From Candidatus Dechloromonas phosphorivorans (GTDB lineage: Bacteria > Pseudomonadota > Gammaproteobacteria > Burkholderiales > Rhodocyclaceae): a DNA stretch of 64,000 bases. The stretch spans positions 1-64,000 of the forward strand of contig JADKIP010000013.1 of NCBI GenBank assembly GCA_016721185.1, given 5' to 3'. How positions within the stretch are numbered: the stretch's first letter is position 1; each line of letters opens with the position of its first letter. The notes under the pieces are model-generated. The model did no database searches and was not told the DNA's origin. It saw nothing but the letters and a program-made list of their open reading frames with translations. The position numbers were made by a program, and so were the translations under genes. This document shows, in pieces, positions 51,776 to 60,176 of the stretch.

Positions 51776-52132
51776 TTAATGGCGGGGTGTTTTCCTGCCG
51801 CGCCTGTCATCAACGATTGGCAGGGTTTTGATCAAAGGGTCAGTAAAATCGAATCGCAGTGGGGGACGAGTCCAGCGACTGGGGGGCATAAATTCCACTG
51901 GAAAGTGGAAAGGCCTCGAAAGGTTGGGGGTTCTGGTGAAGGGCAGTTTCCTGCCAAATAACCGTTTACACAAAAATTCTTACACCCTCCATCCAGCATC
52001 ATTTCTTTATCGCCGAAGACCTCTCAAATAATTTTTTGTAAGGATTGGGGGCGGTTATCCGACTAAGTCTATGAACCGGAAATTTTGTCCGGATCAAAAC
52101 CCGCAAGACCTCAACCACAACGGAGAATCCCA
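51776..52132 (+). promoter_or_regulatory. Upstream region of the bufferin-type operon with ECF-like promoter
   Basis: No gene is seen. Near its end TGTAAGGA (52037-52044) and CGACTAAG (52060-52067), separated by 15 bases, look like the -35/-10 pair of an extracytoplasmic-function sigma factor. They lie about 66 bases before the precursor ATG at 52133. ECF control of MNIO/bufferin operons by metal stress is known in other proteobacteria; use of this promoter is inference. Confidence 0.5.
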
Positions 52133-52513
52133 ATGAAAACCACCAAAATCGTTTCCCTCGCCATCGGTTCTGCTTTTGCTGCCGTCGCACTGACTCCGCT
52201 TGCACATGCTGCCAGCGACAATCCGTTCTCATCCACCAAGCTCGAAGCCGGTTATCAGCTTGCACAGGCGGATACCAAGCAGAAAGACGGCAAGTGTGGC
52301 GAAGGCAAGTGCGGAGCCGACAAGAAAGCCAGTGAGAAGAAGATGGACGGCAAGTGTGGCGAAGGCAAGTGCGGAGCCGACAAGAAAGCCAGTGAGAAGA
52401 AGATGGACGGCAAGTGTGGCGAAGGCAAGTGCGGCGCTGATAAAAAAGCAGCCGAAAAGAAGATGGACGGCAAGTGTGGCGAAGCCAAGTGCGGCGCTGA
52501 CAAGAAGAAATAA
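52133..52513 (+). CDS. Bufferin-type RiPP precursor with four Cys-rich repeats
   Basis: The ATG at 52133 follows a GGAGAATCC site and gives 126 residues: a signal peptide (MKTTKIVSLAIGSAFAAVAL then TPLAHAA) and a mature part built of 20-residue repeats, DGKCGEGKCGADKKASEKKM, three near-identical and a shortened fourth with EAKCG in place of EGKCG. Eight cysteines and repeated EGKCG cores match the substrates of MNIO (DUF692) enzymes that convert Cys into copper-binding heterocycles. The DNA repeats are exact 60-mers between the first two units (52286-52345 and 52346-52405). A terminator-like hairpin follows, and the MNIO and partner genes lie downstream. Confidence 0.88.
   Translation: MKTTKIVSLAIGSAFAAVALTPLAHAASDNPFSSTKLEAGYQLAQADTKQKDGKCGEGKCGADKKASEKKMDGKCGEGKCGADKKASEKKMDGKCGEGKCGADKKAAEKKMDGKCGEAKCGADKKK
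52286..52513 (+). repeat. 60-bp tandem coding repeat in the precursor gene
   Basis: Units at 52286-52345, 52346-52405, 52406-52465 and a partial one at 52466-52513. Units 1 and 2 are identical; unit 3 has a few silent or conservative changes (GCCGCTGATAAA), unit 4 carries EAKCG. Copy number could change by slippage or recombination. Confidence 0.9.
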
Positions 52514-52524
52514 TCTGTCTCATG

Positions 52525-52561
52525 AAATTGGCGAGGGAGCTTTCTTCCTCGCCAATTTTTT
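52525..52561 (+). terminator. Hairpin terminator or attenuator after the precursor gene
   Basis: AAATTGGCGAGG and CCTCGCCAATTT pair perfectly around a 10-base loop and a T run follows (TTTTTT to 52561). It lies 12 bases after the precursor stop and just before the peroxiredoxin gene. It likely lets most transcripts end after the precursor, which must be made in excess over its enzymes. Confidence 0.85.
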
Positions 52562-52575
52562 AAAGGAATCACTTC

Positions 52576-53110
52576 ATGCCCCAATCCCTTATCCCGCGCC
52601 AGCCAGTTCCGGCGCTCGACGTTGCGACGCTTTCCGGCTCCCGCCTGACGCTCGTAGCCGGCGAAGCCTCGACGTTTACCCTGCTGGTTTTTTACCGAGG
52701 CTACCATTGCCCGCTATGCCGCACTTATTTGAGTGAACTCAATCGTCTGCACGAAGAGTTCGCCACGCGTGGTGTCGTCATCAAGGTGCTTTCTTCAGAC
52801 ACGGAGAAGCGCGCCCACCGGGCCGACGCTGAATGGTCGCTTGACCACCTGGATCTCGGCTACGGATTAGACGAAGCCAGCGCCCGTTCCTGGGGCTTGT
52901 ATATCTCAACCGGTCGCGGTTCTGACCTCGACCGGTGTCGAAGAACCGGCACACTTTTCCGAACCGGGTGTTTTCCTTACCCGCCCCGACCTGACGCTTT
53001 ACTGGGCCAATATCCAGACCATGCCTTTTGCCAGACCGCACTTCAAAGATATGCTCGGCGCCATACACTTCGTTCTAGCCAAGGACTACCCGGCACGCGG
53101 AGAAGCCTGA
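52576..53110 (+). pseudogene. Peroxiredoxin-like (AhpC/TSA) protein, one-base insertion
   Basis: The frame from 52576 has the peroxiredoxin-like fold start (TLLVFYRGYHCPLCRTYLSE), with the CPLC pair in the active-site position. At about 52930-52933 an extra T (GGTTCTG for GGTCTG) shifts the frame; reading with the base removed gives TGVEEPAHFSEPGVFLTRPD then WANIQTMPFARPHF and a stop at 53108-53110, so the restored protein has about 177 residues. It is coupled to the MNIO gene by TGATG. Peroxiredoxin-like genes in such operons are thought to protect thiols. The insertion could be a sequencing error. Confidence 0.75.
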
Positions 53111-53955
53111 TGCAAGCCTCGGCATTGCAGGGCGCCGGACTCGGTTTTCGTCGTGAATTGATCGAGTCGCTCAAATCCGGCGTCCCCAAAGAAATTGAAT
53201 TCTTTGAACTGGCCCCTGAAAACTGGGCTGGCATGGGCGGCAAATCAGCACGCGATTTGCGTTATTTCACCGAACGCTACCCCTTTGTTTGTCACGGCTT
53301 GTCACTCTCGCTTGGCGGTATCGCGCCACTCGACGAAACCCTGCTACGGCGAATCAAGGCCTTCATGGCCGAACACGATATATCGCTCTATACCGAACAT
53401 CTTTCCTGGTGCGCTGACGATAGCCACCTCTACGACCTATTGCCGATTCCGCTCTCTGAAAAAGCCGTAAAATGGACGGTTGACCGTATCAAACGTGCTC
53501 AGGACATCCTTGGCATGCGGATTGGCATCGAAAACGCCTCCTACTATGTCGCACCGCCCGGCGCTGAGATGAGTGAAGCTGAATTCATCAGCCGCATCGT
53601 TCGTGAAGCCGACTGCCTGCTCCATCTCGACGTTAACAACATCTACGTGAATAGCCAGAATTTTGGTTTTGACCCGCTCGCCTTCATGGATGCTCTCCCG
53701 CTGGAGCGCACTTGCTATATCCATGTGACCGGCCACTATGTCGAACCGGATGGCTTGCTGATCGACACCCATGGTGCCGAAGTCATTGATCCGGTTTGGT
53801 CGCTTCTGGAAACCGCCTATCAGCACGTTGGCAATATACCCACCTGCCTGGAGCGCGACTTCAATATCCCTGATCTGGATGCATTGAGTGCAGAAGTTGG
53901 CGTTATTGCCCGACTGCAATCCGGTATCAGCCCTCATCAACAGAAAGTTGCCTGA
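53110..53955 (+). CDS. MNIO/DUF692 enzyme, BufB-like
   Basis: The ATG at 53110 gives 281 residues of the multinuclear non-haem iron oxidase family: LQGAGLGFRRELIESLKSGV at the N-terminus, VCHGLSLSLGG, LYTEHLSWC, IENASYYVA, LHLDVNNIYVNSQNFGF, YIHVTGHYVEPDGLLIDTHG and LERDFNIPDLDALSAEV. The His, Glu and Asp residues of these blocks are the expected iron ligands. Such enzymes turn cysteines of the precursor into copper-binding heterocycles. It overlaps the peroxiredoxin gene (TGATG at 53108-53112) and DUF2063 (shares base 53955). Confidence 0.92.
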   Translation: MQASALQGAGLGFRRELIESLKSGVPKEIEFFELAPENWAGMGGKSARDLRYFTERYPFVCHGLSLSLGGIAPLDETLLRRIKAFMAEHDISLYTEHLSWCADDSHLYDLLPIPLSEKAVKWTVDRIKRAQDILGMRIGIENASYYVAPPGAEMSEAEFISRIVREADCLLHLDVNNIYVNSQNFGFDPLAFMDALPLERTCYIHVTGHYVEPDGLLIDTHGAEVIDPVWSLLETAYQHVGNIPTCLERDFNIPDLDALSAEVGVIARLQSGISPHQQKVA

Positions 53956-54698
53956 TGAACGCCCCCGACTTTCAGGATCTTCAGCGCGCCTTCGGTCGCC
54001 ATATCCGTGACCCGCGACTCTCGCCCCGGCCTGCCGGCGTTCCGGCACGACGCATGGCGGTGTACAACGAATTGCTGTTCAACAATATCTGCGGCTTTCT
54101 TGATTCCTGCTTTCCGGTTTGCCGCGCCACCCTCGGCGAAAAGCGCTGGCGGCGACTGAATCGCAGCTACTTCCGTGACTGGCCCAGCCACACGCCGTGG
54201 TTTCGTGAAATTCCCCGTGAATTTGTCCGCTATTTGAACGAAGCCGAAATCAAACAAGCCTTGCCCGCCTGGTTTGCTGAACTGGCTCACTACGAATGGG
54301 TGGAACTTGCTGTGGACATCATGGATGGCCAGGTTCCGACGCACGAACCGGCGGGCAACCTGCTAAATGGGTGTCCGGTGCTCAATCCAAACCTGATGAA
54401 TCTTGCTTACCAGTGGCCGGTGCACGAGATTGGACCGGCTTACCGGCCGCGCAAAATGCAGCCGACGCAGCTTTTGGTTTATCGCGATAGCGATGAGAGG
54501 GTTCAGTTTGTTATCAATAATCCAGTCACCGCTCGCCTGGTGGCCTTGCTTGAAAGCGAAAAATTAACCGGTCGCGCTGCCTGCCTGCGGATCGCCAAGG
54601 AATTGGCGCATCCATCACCGGAAGCCATCGTCTCTCATGGTCATGCCGCGCTGGAGAAACTACGCCGGCAAGGCATTATCCTTGGGCTTCGGAACTGA
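53955..54698 (+). CDS. DUF2063 protein, BufC-like partner of the MNIO enzyme
   Basis: The 247-residue product has the DUF2063 N-terminal domain (FQDLQRAFGRHIRDPRLSPR, ARRMAVYNELLFNNICGFLD, YFRDWPSHTPWFREIPREFV), then a second domain with ELAHYEWVELAVDIM, LNLAYQWPVHEIGPAYRP-type segment (NLAYQWPVHEIG at about 155) and a winged-helix-like end. BufC-type proteins bind the precursor and deliver it to the MNIO enzyme. It shares its first base with the end of the MNIO gene (TGATG), so both are made together. Confidence 0.9.
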   Translation: MNAPDFQDLQRAFGRHIRDPRLSPRPAGVPARRMAVYNELLFNNICGFLDSCFPVCRATLGEKRWRRLNRSYFRDWPSHTPWFREIPREFVRYLNEAEIKQALPAWFAELAHYEWVELAVDIMDGQVPTHEPAGNLLNGCPVLNPNLMNLAYQWPVHEIGPAYRPRKMQPTQLLVYRDSDERVQFVINNPVTARLVALLESEKLTGRAACLRIAKELAHPSPEAIVSHGHAALEKLRRQGIILGLRN

Positions 54699-54810
54699 AG
54701 GGCAAATGCTTTCTGTCCCCGGTTGTTCGGTTGTTGTCCTGGCCATCAAGCCTGAGCTTGACTTGTCGGCTTTTCTAACTAGACTAGACTTGACTAAGTA
54801 AGGGGGCGTT

Positions 54811-55047
54811 ATGGAACAGGTCAATATTTATGAAGCTAAGACCCATTTTTCAAAATATGTCGAAAAAGCTGAGTCAGGTGAGGATGTCATCATTGCTCGT
54901 GGCGGCAAGCAGGTCGCCAGGTTGACGGCAATTACTCCCCGCACGCGCTCCATCCAATTCGGTGTGCTTAAAGGCAAAGTTCGTTTGGCAGACGATTTTG
55001 ATAGCGCTTTGCCTGCAGAAGTACTGGCTGGTTTTGAGGGGCGCTGA
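54811..55047 (+). CDS. Type II antitoxin (Phd/YefM, VapB-like)
   Basis: The 78-residue protein begins MEQVNIYEAKTHFSKYVEKA and continues with SGEDVIIARGGKQVARLTAI, the classic N-terminal Phd/YefM DNA-binding fold, and ends in a toxin-binding tail (ADDFDSALPAEVLAGFEGR). It is joined to the PIN toxin gene by TGATG (stop 55045-55047, start 55047). An AAGGGGGCG site before the ATG supports the start. It is intact although its toxin is disrupted, so it may still repress its own promoter. Confidence 0.9.
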   Translation: MEQVNIYEAKTHFSKYVEKAESGEDVIIARGGKQVARLTAITPRTRSIQFGVLKGKVRLADDFDSALPAEVLAGFEGR

Positions 55048-55181
55048 TGCGTATATTGCTCGACACCCACGTGTTTATCTGGGCGACGCTGGATGATGCC
55101 CGGCTCTCTCCTGGTGCTCGCACGCTCATACAAGAAGCCACTGAAGTTTACGTATCGGCAGCCTCGATATGGGAAATTGCC

Positions 55182-55189
55182 ATCAAATC
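55182..55189 (+). repeat. Target-site duplication (left), ATCAAATC
   Basis: Identical to 57439-57446 on the other side of the element; 8 bp, the size typical for IS66. Confidence 0.9.
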
Positions 55190-55279
55190 GTAAGCCCCCG
55201 GCAAACTCAGGTTGCTTTCTGATTCAGGCTGAAATCTCGGGCAGCCAGCGATGTGGCAGCAATTCGCCAATCCGACTGT

Positions 55280-56720
55280 TAGGCTGGTCGGCAAGCGGAC
55301 AGGATGTCCTTCAGATAGAGGAAGGGATCGTGCCCTTGAGTTTGGCGGACTGGATCAAGCTCATGATGGCGGCGGCGTTTGCCGGCACGCAGGCGCCGGC
55401 GAATAAGTTCTTCCGGCCCGTGCGGGCCGGATGCGGTTCTCGATCCAGTTGTTGTCGATCGGCACCTGAGCGTCACCGATGTATGGGGCGAGCGCCGTCC
55501 AGCGTTTGGGCGTAATCAATCGCTTTGGCCGTCGAGGATCCATTTGGCACCTGCAATCGGTGCCGGGTCAGCCAGTCATGGAACTCGTCGGAATCGGTTT
55601 GGCCTGTTCGGCGTATTCGTCGCCGTTCGTCCGGCCCGGTCGGCAACCTCCCGCCTCCTGATGAGCCTCTGGATATAGCCAGCGCCTGTTGGGCAATCGG
55701 CTCTGGTTGTTGGCTGCAGGTCGAAGAATTTCCGGGCGCGGGCCTGCACCGGCTTCGGTCACGCCGTCAGCGATCAGCGCCTTGTAGCCCGGTATCGTCG
55801 CAGACGAGCGTACCGCGCCAGTCGCCGAGGATTCCGGGCATGTTTGCCCGCCGACTGTCGGCAAAGTCATAGATCACCGCCGACCGGTTCGAAGGCGCCG
55901 ATGCTGCAGGACCAGAGTAAGCCCGATGGTCTTGCCGGCGCGGGATCGGCATCGCCACCGGCGTTTCGTCAGCATGCGCCGGTGGTGAGCATTTCTTTCA
56001 GCGCATCGACCAGCGGTTGCAGGGTCACGCCCATCCGGCCCACCATTCGGCCAAGGTGGTTGCGGGATCGGCAATCGGCGCGGCCGAAGATCCCTTCCGC
56101 GGTGCGGCGGCAGATGATCAAGATACGGCGATCAGCACGCGCGAGCAAGCCGTGGTCGGGATGCCCTTGTCGATCGCATGCGGTACGGGCCTGCCCGGGT
56201 TTCGCATTCGGGCAGGCCACGGATGTGACGTTCGACCGTAAAAGGTGCCCGGGGTGTAGTCCAGCTCTCGGCGACATCTTCACCGATACGCTCCAGCTGG
56301 CAGCCGCAAGCGCAGGTGGTCGATTCCGGTTCGTGGTGAATCTCGGTGCGCGGCAGCTCTGGCGGCAAGGGTTTGCGCTTCGCTGTCCCTGGGCTTGGTT
56401 TCCGAGCTGCGCCAACTCTTCAGTCATCGCTCATGTCCGCGGCGAGGTTTCTTCAAACAGTTGGCCCTGTTCACCGGCGGCGCTCTGCCTTGACGCCGAA
56501 ATAATGGCGTTTGTAGTACGCCACTCATGCGTCAGCTTGTCGATCTTGGCCTGGCGCCATTTGGTTCTGATCATTGCGCGTAATGACTGCGGCCTGGCTG
56601 AGTACCAGTTCGCGCAGTTCATCCGCAGTCAGTTGATCGAGATTGGCAGGCAGTGTCGCGACATCATGCCGGTCCAACCACTTCCCCGCTATCGTGGACT
56701 TCCCCAATGGTGGACAGTCA
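55280..56720 (-). pseudogene. IS66 tnpC transposase remnant
   Basis: Fragments in several minus-strand frames: coiled-coil N-terminus with DQLTADELRELVLSQAA near 56640, Cys-rich TACACGCQLERIGEDVAE-like zinc segment near 56310, and the conserved C-terminus DAQVPIDNNWIENRIRPAR then a KRRRHHELDPVRQTQGHDPF shadow of the IMSLIQSAKLNGHDPF-type end near 55330. The DDE enzyme cannot be made from these frames. Confidence 0.6.
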
Positions 56721-56779
56721 CAGAACCCGGATTACGCCGCCATCGGCCAGCCGTTCCCGGCAAACCGAGAATCAACGCA

Positions 56780-57300
56780 GCGAATTGCCCTCGGGTGAGC
56801 GCTACGCTGCCATCGCCCGGCCGGAGTTGAAACCGCCCTTGATTCAGACGACGGTTTGCCAGCCAGATACCGTGGCCATCATGCACCAGTACCTTCAGGC
56901 GGTTACCCGCGTTGGTTGGCAAAGAGGTAGGCATGGTGCGGTTTCGCCTCGCCGAAGATCCGCTGGGCGGTTGCCGTGCCGCCCGCTGTCCAGCGGGTTG
57001 GAGCCACAAGGCATCGACCCGGATCATCGCAGCCAGTCGCGTAACCAGGCTGCGCAATCGCCCGTGCCTGGACCGGCCAGTCGACCTTGATCGCGGTGTT
57101 GCCGCGGTTTCGATCCGGATGTCTTGCGATGCTGGTGCCGCGGGAGCAGCGGCAGTTGCAAACTCGGGCTGCGTCGCCGACATCAACATGCGCCGCTTCG
57201 GCGCTTCGATGCGCTCACGCATCCACGCGGACTTGATTGGCGTTAACGCCATTTGCCATCGCAATGCCGGCGACGGCGCCCGGCTCGCCACCTCAATCAC
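56780..57300 (-). pseudogene. IS66 tnpA/tnpB remnants
   Basis: MIRVDALWL near 57030 and HDGHGIWLA near 56880 belong to the TnpB (IS66 Orf2) family, followed by RPGDGSVALTRGQFAALILG. The segment before 57030 is alanine- and threonine-rich and resembles the end of TnpA. Frames change several times. Confidence 0.6.
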
Positions 57301-57438
57301 CGCCTGCTTGAATTCCTCCGGGTGATGCCGCTTGCGCCGACTTGGCTTCTGGATTTCATCGAGTGTCCCTGGTTTTTAAGGGGACACAATCTTCGCGGTC
57401 TAACGCGTGAATTTATAGATGGGTTTGCCGGGGCTTAC

Positions 57439-57446
57439 ATCAAATC
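57439..57446 (+). repeat. Target-site duplication (right), ATCAAATC
   Basis: Identical to 55182-55189. Confidence 0.9.
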
Positions 57447-57781
57447 CGCCATAGGCAAAATTGATGTTGATGCCGAGGATATGGTGAGGGCGATTGAGCT
57501 AAGCGGTTTCATCGAACTACCCGTGGCCGCAAGCCACGCTATGAAAGTGGCGACTCTGCCCTTTCTGAACGACCACAAAGACCCTTTGACCGGCTCTTGG
57601 TGGCCCAATCGATGGTGGAGCCGTTGGTTCTCCTCACGGCAGACCCAAAAGTTGTTGCCTATGGCGGATTAACCCGCTTGGTCTAGGATTTTTTATAAAG
57701 ATGCGCTTTTTAAGTGGTTCAAGCATTTTGCATCTGTAATTGAACGGTCAGCAGCCGTAGGCACACCCCCAACAACCGATC

Positions 57782-57817
57782 AATCCCCACGTTGCGATTC
57801 CTGGCAACGTGGGGATT
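57782..57817. terminator. Strong hairpin between vapC and katG
   Basis: AATCCCCACGTTG (57782-57794) pairs perfectly with CAACGTGGGGATT (57805-57817) around a 10-base loop. It lies 16 bases after the katG stop and about 95 bases after vapC, so it may end transcription from both sides. No clear T run follows. Confidence 0.6.
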
Positions 57818-57832
57818 AACACGCAGACAGAC

Positions 57833-60007
57833 TTATGCCAGATCGAAGCGGTCAGCGTTCATGACCTTCGTCCAGGCAGCAACGAAGTCCCGTACGAACT
57901 TCTCCTTGTTGTCATCCTGCGCATAAACCTCGGCGTAGGCGCGCAGCACCGAGTTCGAGCCAAACACCAGATCGACGCGGGTTGCGGTCCATTTGACCGC
58001 ACCGGTCTTGCGATCACGGATTTCGTAGAGGTTTCTGCCGGCGGGCTTCCAGGTGTAGGCCATGTCGGTCAGGTTGACGAAGAAGTCGTTGGTCAGCGCG
58101 CCTACACGGTCGGTGAATACGCCATGCTGGGTGCCGCCGTAATTGGTGCCCAGCACGCGCATGCCGCCCACCAGCACCGTCATCTCATGGGCGCTCAGTC
58201 GCTGCAGTTGCGCACGGTCGAGCATCAGTTCTTCGGCGCTGACCACGTAGTCCTTCTTCAGCCAGTTGCGGAAACCATCAGCCAGCGGTTCCAGCACATC
58301 GAACGACTCGACATCCGTCATTTCCTGTGTGGCATCGCCACGGCCCGGCGCGAAGGGAACGGTCACGTCGAAGCCTGCCGCCCTGGCTGCTTGCTCGACG
58401 CCAAGATTGCCGGCCAGCACGATGACATCGGCGACGCTGGCACCGCTCTGTGCTGCAATGCCTTCCAGCACAGCCAGCACTTTGGCCAGACGCGCCGGTT
58501 CATTGCCTTCCCAGTTTTTTTGCGGGGCAAGGCGGATGCGCGCGCCGTTGGCACCGCCGCGCTTGTCCGAACCCCGGAAGGTGCGGGCGCAGTCCCAGGC
58601 GGTTGACACCATCTCACTGACCGTCAGGCCGCTGGCGGCGATCTTTGCCTTGAGCGCTGCAATGTCGTAGTCCTTGCGGCCAGCCGGCACCGGGTCTTGC
58701 CAGATCAGGTCTTCCTGCGGTACGTCCGGGCCGATGTAGCGTGCCTTCGGCCCCATGTCGCGATGGGTCAGCTTGAACCAGGCGCGGGCAAAGACTGCCG
58801 AGAAGTAGGCCGGGTCCTTGTGGAAGCGGTCCGCGATCTTGCGGTATTCGGGGTCGAACCTCATCGCCATGTCGGCGTCGGTCATCATCGGCTTGCAGCG
58901 AATCGAGGGATCCTCGACGTCGACCGGCATGTCTTCTTCCCGGATGTTGATCGGTTCCCACTGCCAGGCCCCGGCCGGTGACTTCTTCAGCCACCAGTCG
59001 TAGCCGAGGAGCAGGTCGAAGTAGCCGTTATCCCACTGGGTGGGGTGAGTGGTCCAGGCGCCTTCGATACCGCTGGTCACCGTGTCGCGGCCGATACCAC
59101 GGCTGGTGTGGTTGTTCCAGCCCATGCCCTGTTCTTCCAGATCGGCCGCCTCGGGAGCGGGCCCCAGGTTGGCGGCGCTGCCATTGCCGTGCGCTTTGCC
59201 GACGGTGTGGCCGCCAGCGGTCAGGGCGACGGTTTCCTCGTCGTTCATCGCCATGCGGGCGAAGGTGATGCGGATATCGTGGGCTGTCTTGAGCGGATCG
59301 GGCTTGCCGTCCACCCCTTCCGGATTGACATAGATGAGGCCCATCATGACGGCGGCCAGGGGGTTTTCCAGGTCACGTTCGCCGGAGTAGCGACTGTTGG
59401 CGCTGCCGCTGGGGGCGAGCCATTCCTTTTCGGAACCCCAGTAGGTATCTTTTTCCGGATGCCAGATGTCTTCACGGCCAAACCCGTAACCGAAGGTCTT
59501 GAAGCCCATCGATTCGTAGGCCATGTTGCCGGCGAGGATGATCAGGTCGGCCCAGCTCAGTTTGTTGCCGTATTTTTTCTTGATCGGCCACAGCAGGCGG
59601 CGGGCCTTGTCCAGGTTGCAGTTGTCGGGCCACGAGTTCAGCGGGGCGAAACGCTGATTGCCTGTGCCAGCGCCACCACGGCCATCGGCGATACGGTAGG
59701 TGCCGGCCGAGTGCCAGGCCATGCGGATCATCAAGCCGCCGTAGTGGCCCCAATCCGCTGGCCACCATGCCTGGCTGTCGGTCATCAAGGCTTTGAGGTC
59801 ATTCTTGAGCGCTTCGACATCAAGCTTCTTGAGCTCTTCGCGATAGTTGAAGTCAGGCCCCAGCGGGTTGGTCTTGCTGTCCTGCTGATGCAGGATGTCG
59901 AGGTTGAGGGCCTTGGGCCACCAATCCGCGTTCGACACGCTGGCCGATGTAGCGCCGCCGTGCATGACGGGGCATTTGCCAGCACTCTTCATATCATTCG
60001 TATCCAT
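57833..60007 (-). CDS. katG: Bifunctional catalase-peroxidase KatG
   Basis: The ATG at 60007 (MDTNDMKSAG) has a GGAGATTAAGAAC site and gives 724 residues, the usual length. The N-terminal haem domain has MIRMAWHSAGTYR (distal Arg-Trp-His) near residue 90 and the KTFGYGFGREDIW segment with the conserved neighbourhood of the Met-Tyr-Trp adduct; ALTAGGHTVGKAHGNG holds the proximal His. The C-terminal half (from about 420) is the inactive duplicated domain with AWDCARTFRGSDKRGGANGA. It removes hydrogen peroxide and oxidises donors. No regulator gene is adjacent. Confidence 0.97.
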   Translation of the reverse strand: MDTNDMKSAGKCPVMHGGATSASVSNADWWPKALNLDILHQQDSKTNPLGPDFNYREELKKLDVEALKNDLKALMTDSQAWWPADWGHYGGLMIRMAWHSAGTYRIADGRGGAGTGNQRFAPLNSWPDNCNLDKARRLLWPIKKKYGNKLSWADLIILAGNMAYESMGFKTFGYGFGREDIWHPEKDTYWGSEKEWLAPSGSANSRYSGERDLENPLAAVMMGLIYVNPEGVDGKPDPLKTAHDIRITFARMAMNDEETVALTAGGHTVGKAHGNGSAANLGPAPEAADLEEQGMGWNNHTSRGIGRDTVTSGIEGAWTTHPTQWDNGYFDLLLGYDWWLKKSPAGAWQWEPINIREEDMPVDVEDPSIRCKPMMTDADMAMRFDPEYRKIADRFHKDPAYFSAVFARAWFKLTHRDMGPKARYIGPDVPQEDLIWQDPVPAGRKDYDIAALKAKIAASGLTVSEMVSTAWDCARTFRGSDKRGGANGARIRLAPQKNWEGNEPARLAKVLAVLEGIAAQSGASVADVIVLAGNLGVEQAARAAGFDVTVPFAPGRGDATQEMTDVESFDVLEPLADGFRNWLKKDYVVSAEELMLDRAQLQRLSAHEMTVLVGGMRVLGTNYGGTQHGVFTDRVGALTNDFFVNLTDMAYTWKPAGRNLYEIRDRKTGAVKWTATRVDLVFGSNSVLRAYAEVYAQDDNKEKFVRDFVAAWTKVMNADRFDLA

Positions 60008-60176
60008 GTTCTTAATCTCCTGTGAGTGACGTTGTTTTGAAACAGTCGATCTAATACTAGGAAAACACAATACTTATTACTAATTGATTGCCTGGATATT
60101 CTCGATAGGTTCTTTCTATTGACGGACGGGTGCCACGATCTGCCGGCTCTTGCGATGGGAATCCAACCTGGATGCG

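Larger units (their letters stand above)
55190..57438 (-). mobile_element. IS66-family insertion sequence, about 2249 bp, decayed
   Basis: The terminal repeats GTAAGCCCCCGGCAAACTC (55190) and, reading inward from 57438, GTAAGCCCCGGCAAACCC are near-identical and flanked by the 8-bp duplication. Minus-strand fragments show all three IS66 genes in order: a TnpA-like piece near 57300-57100, TnpB pieces near 57030-56780 (VLVHDGHGIWLA, FQLRPGDGSVALTRGQF), and TnpC pieces from 56700 down to 55280 (DQLTADELRELVLSQAA near 56640, VPIDNNWIENRIRPARAG near 55440). All are frameshifted, so the element is probably inactive. Confidence 0.88.
55047..57686 (+). pseudogene. PIN-domain toxin VapC, interrupted by an IS66-family element
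   Basis: The 5' part (55047-55189) encodes MRILLDTHVFIWATLDDARL (first Asp of the PIN fold) and SAASIWEIAIKS (Glu). The 3' part resumes after 57446 with AIGKIDVDAEDMVRAIELSG, FIELPVAASHAMKVATLPFL, and then NDHKDP followed by a needed extra base near 57585-57587 that restores FDRLLVAQSMVEPLVLLTAD (last Asp) and a stop at 57684-57686. Excising 55190-57438 with one copy of ATCAAATC rejoins ATC AAA TCC GCC (IKSA) in frame. So the toxin was lost by insertion; the small frameshift may be a later lesion or an error. Confidence 0.9.

Noticed and set aside
52286..52513. Tandem 60-bp repeats as a CRISPR array
   Set aside because: The units are contiguous with no unique spacers, stay in frame and encode the Cys repeats of a precursor peptide.
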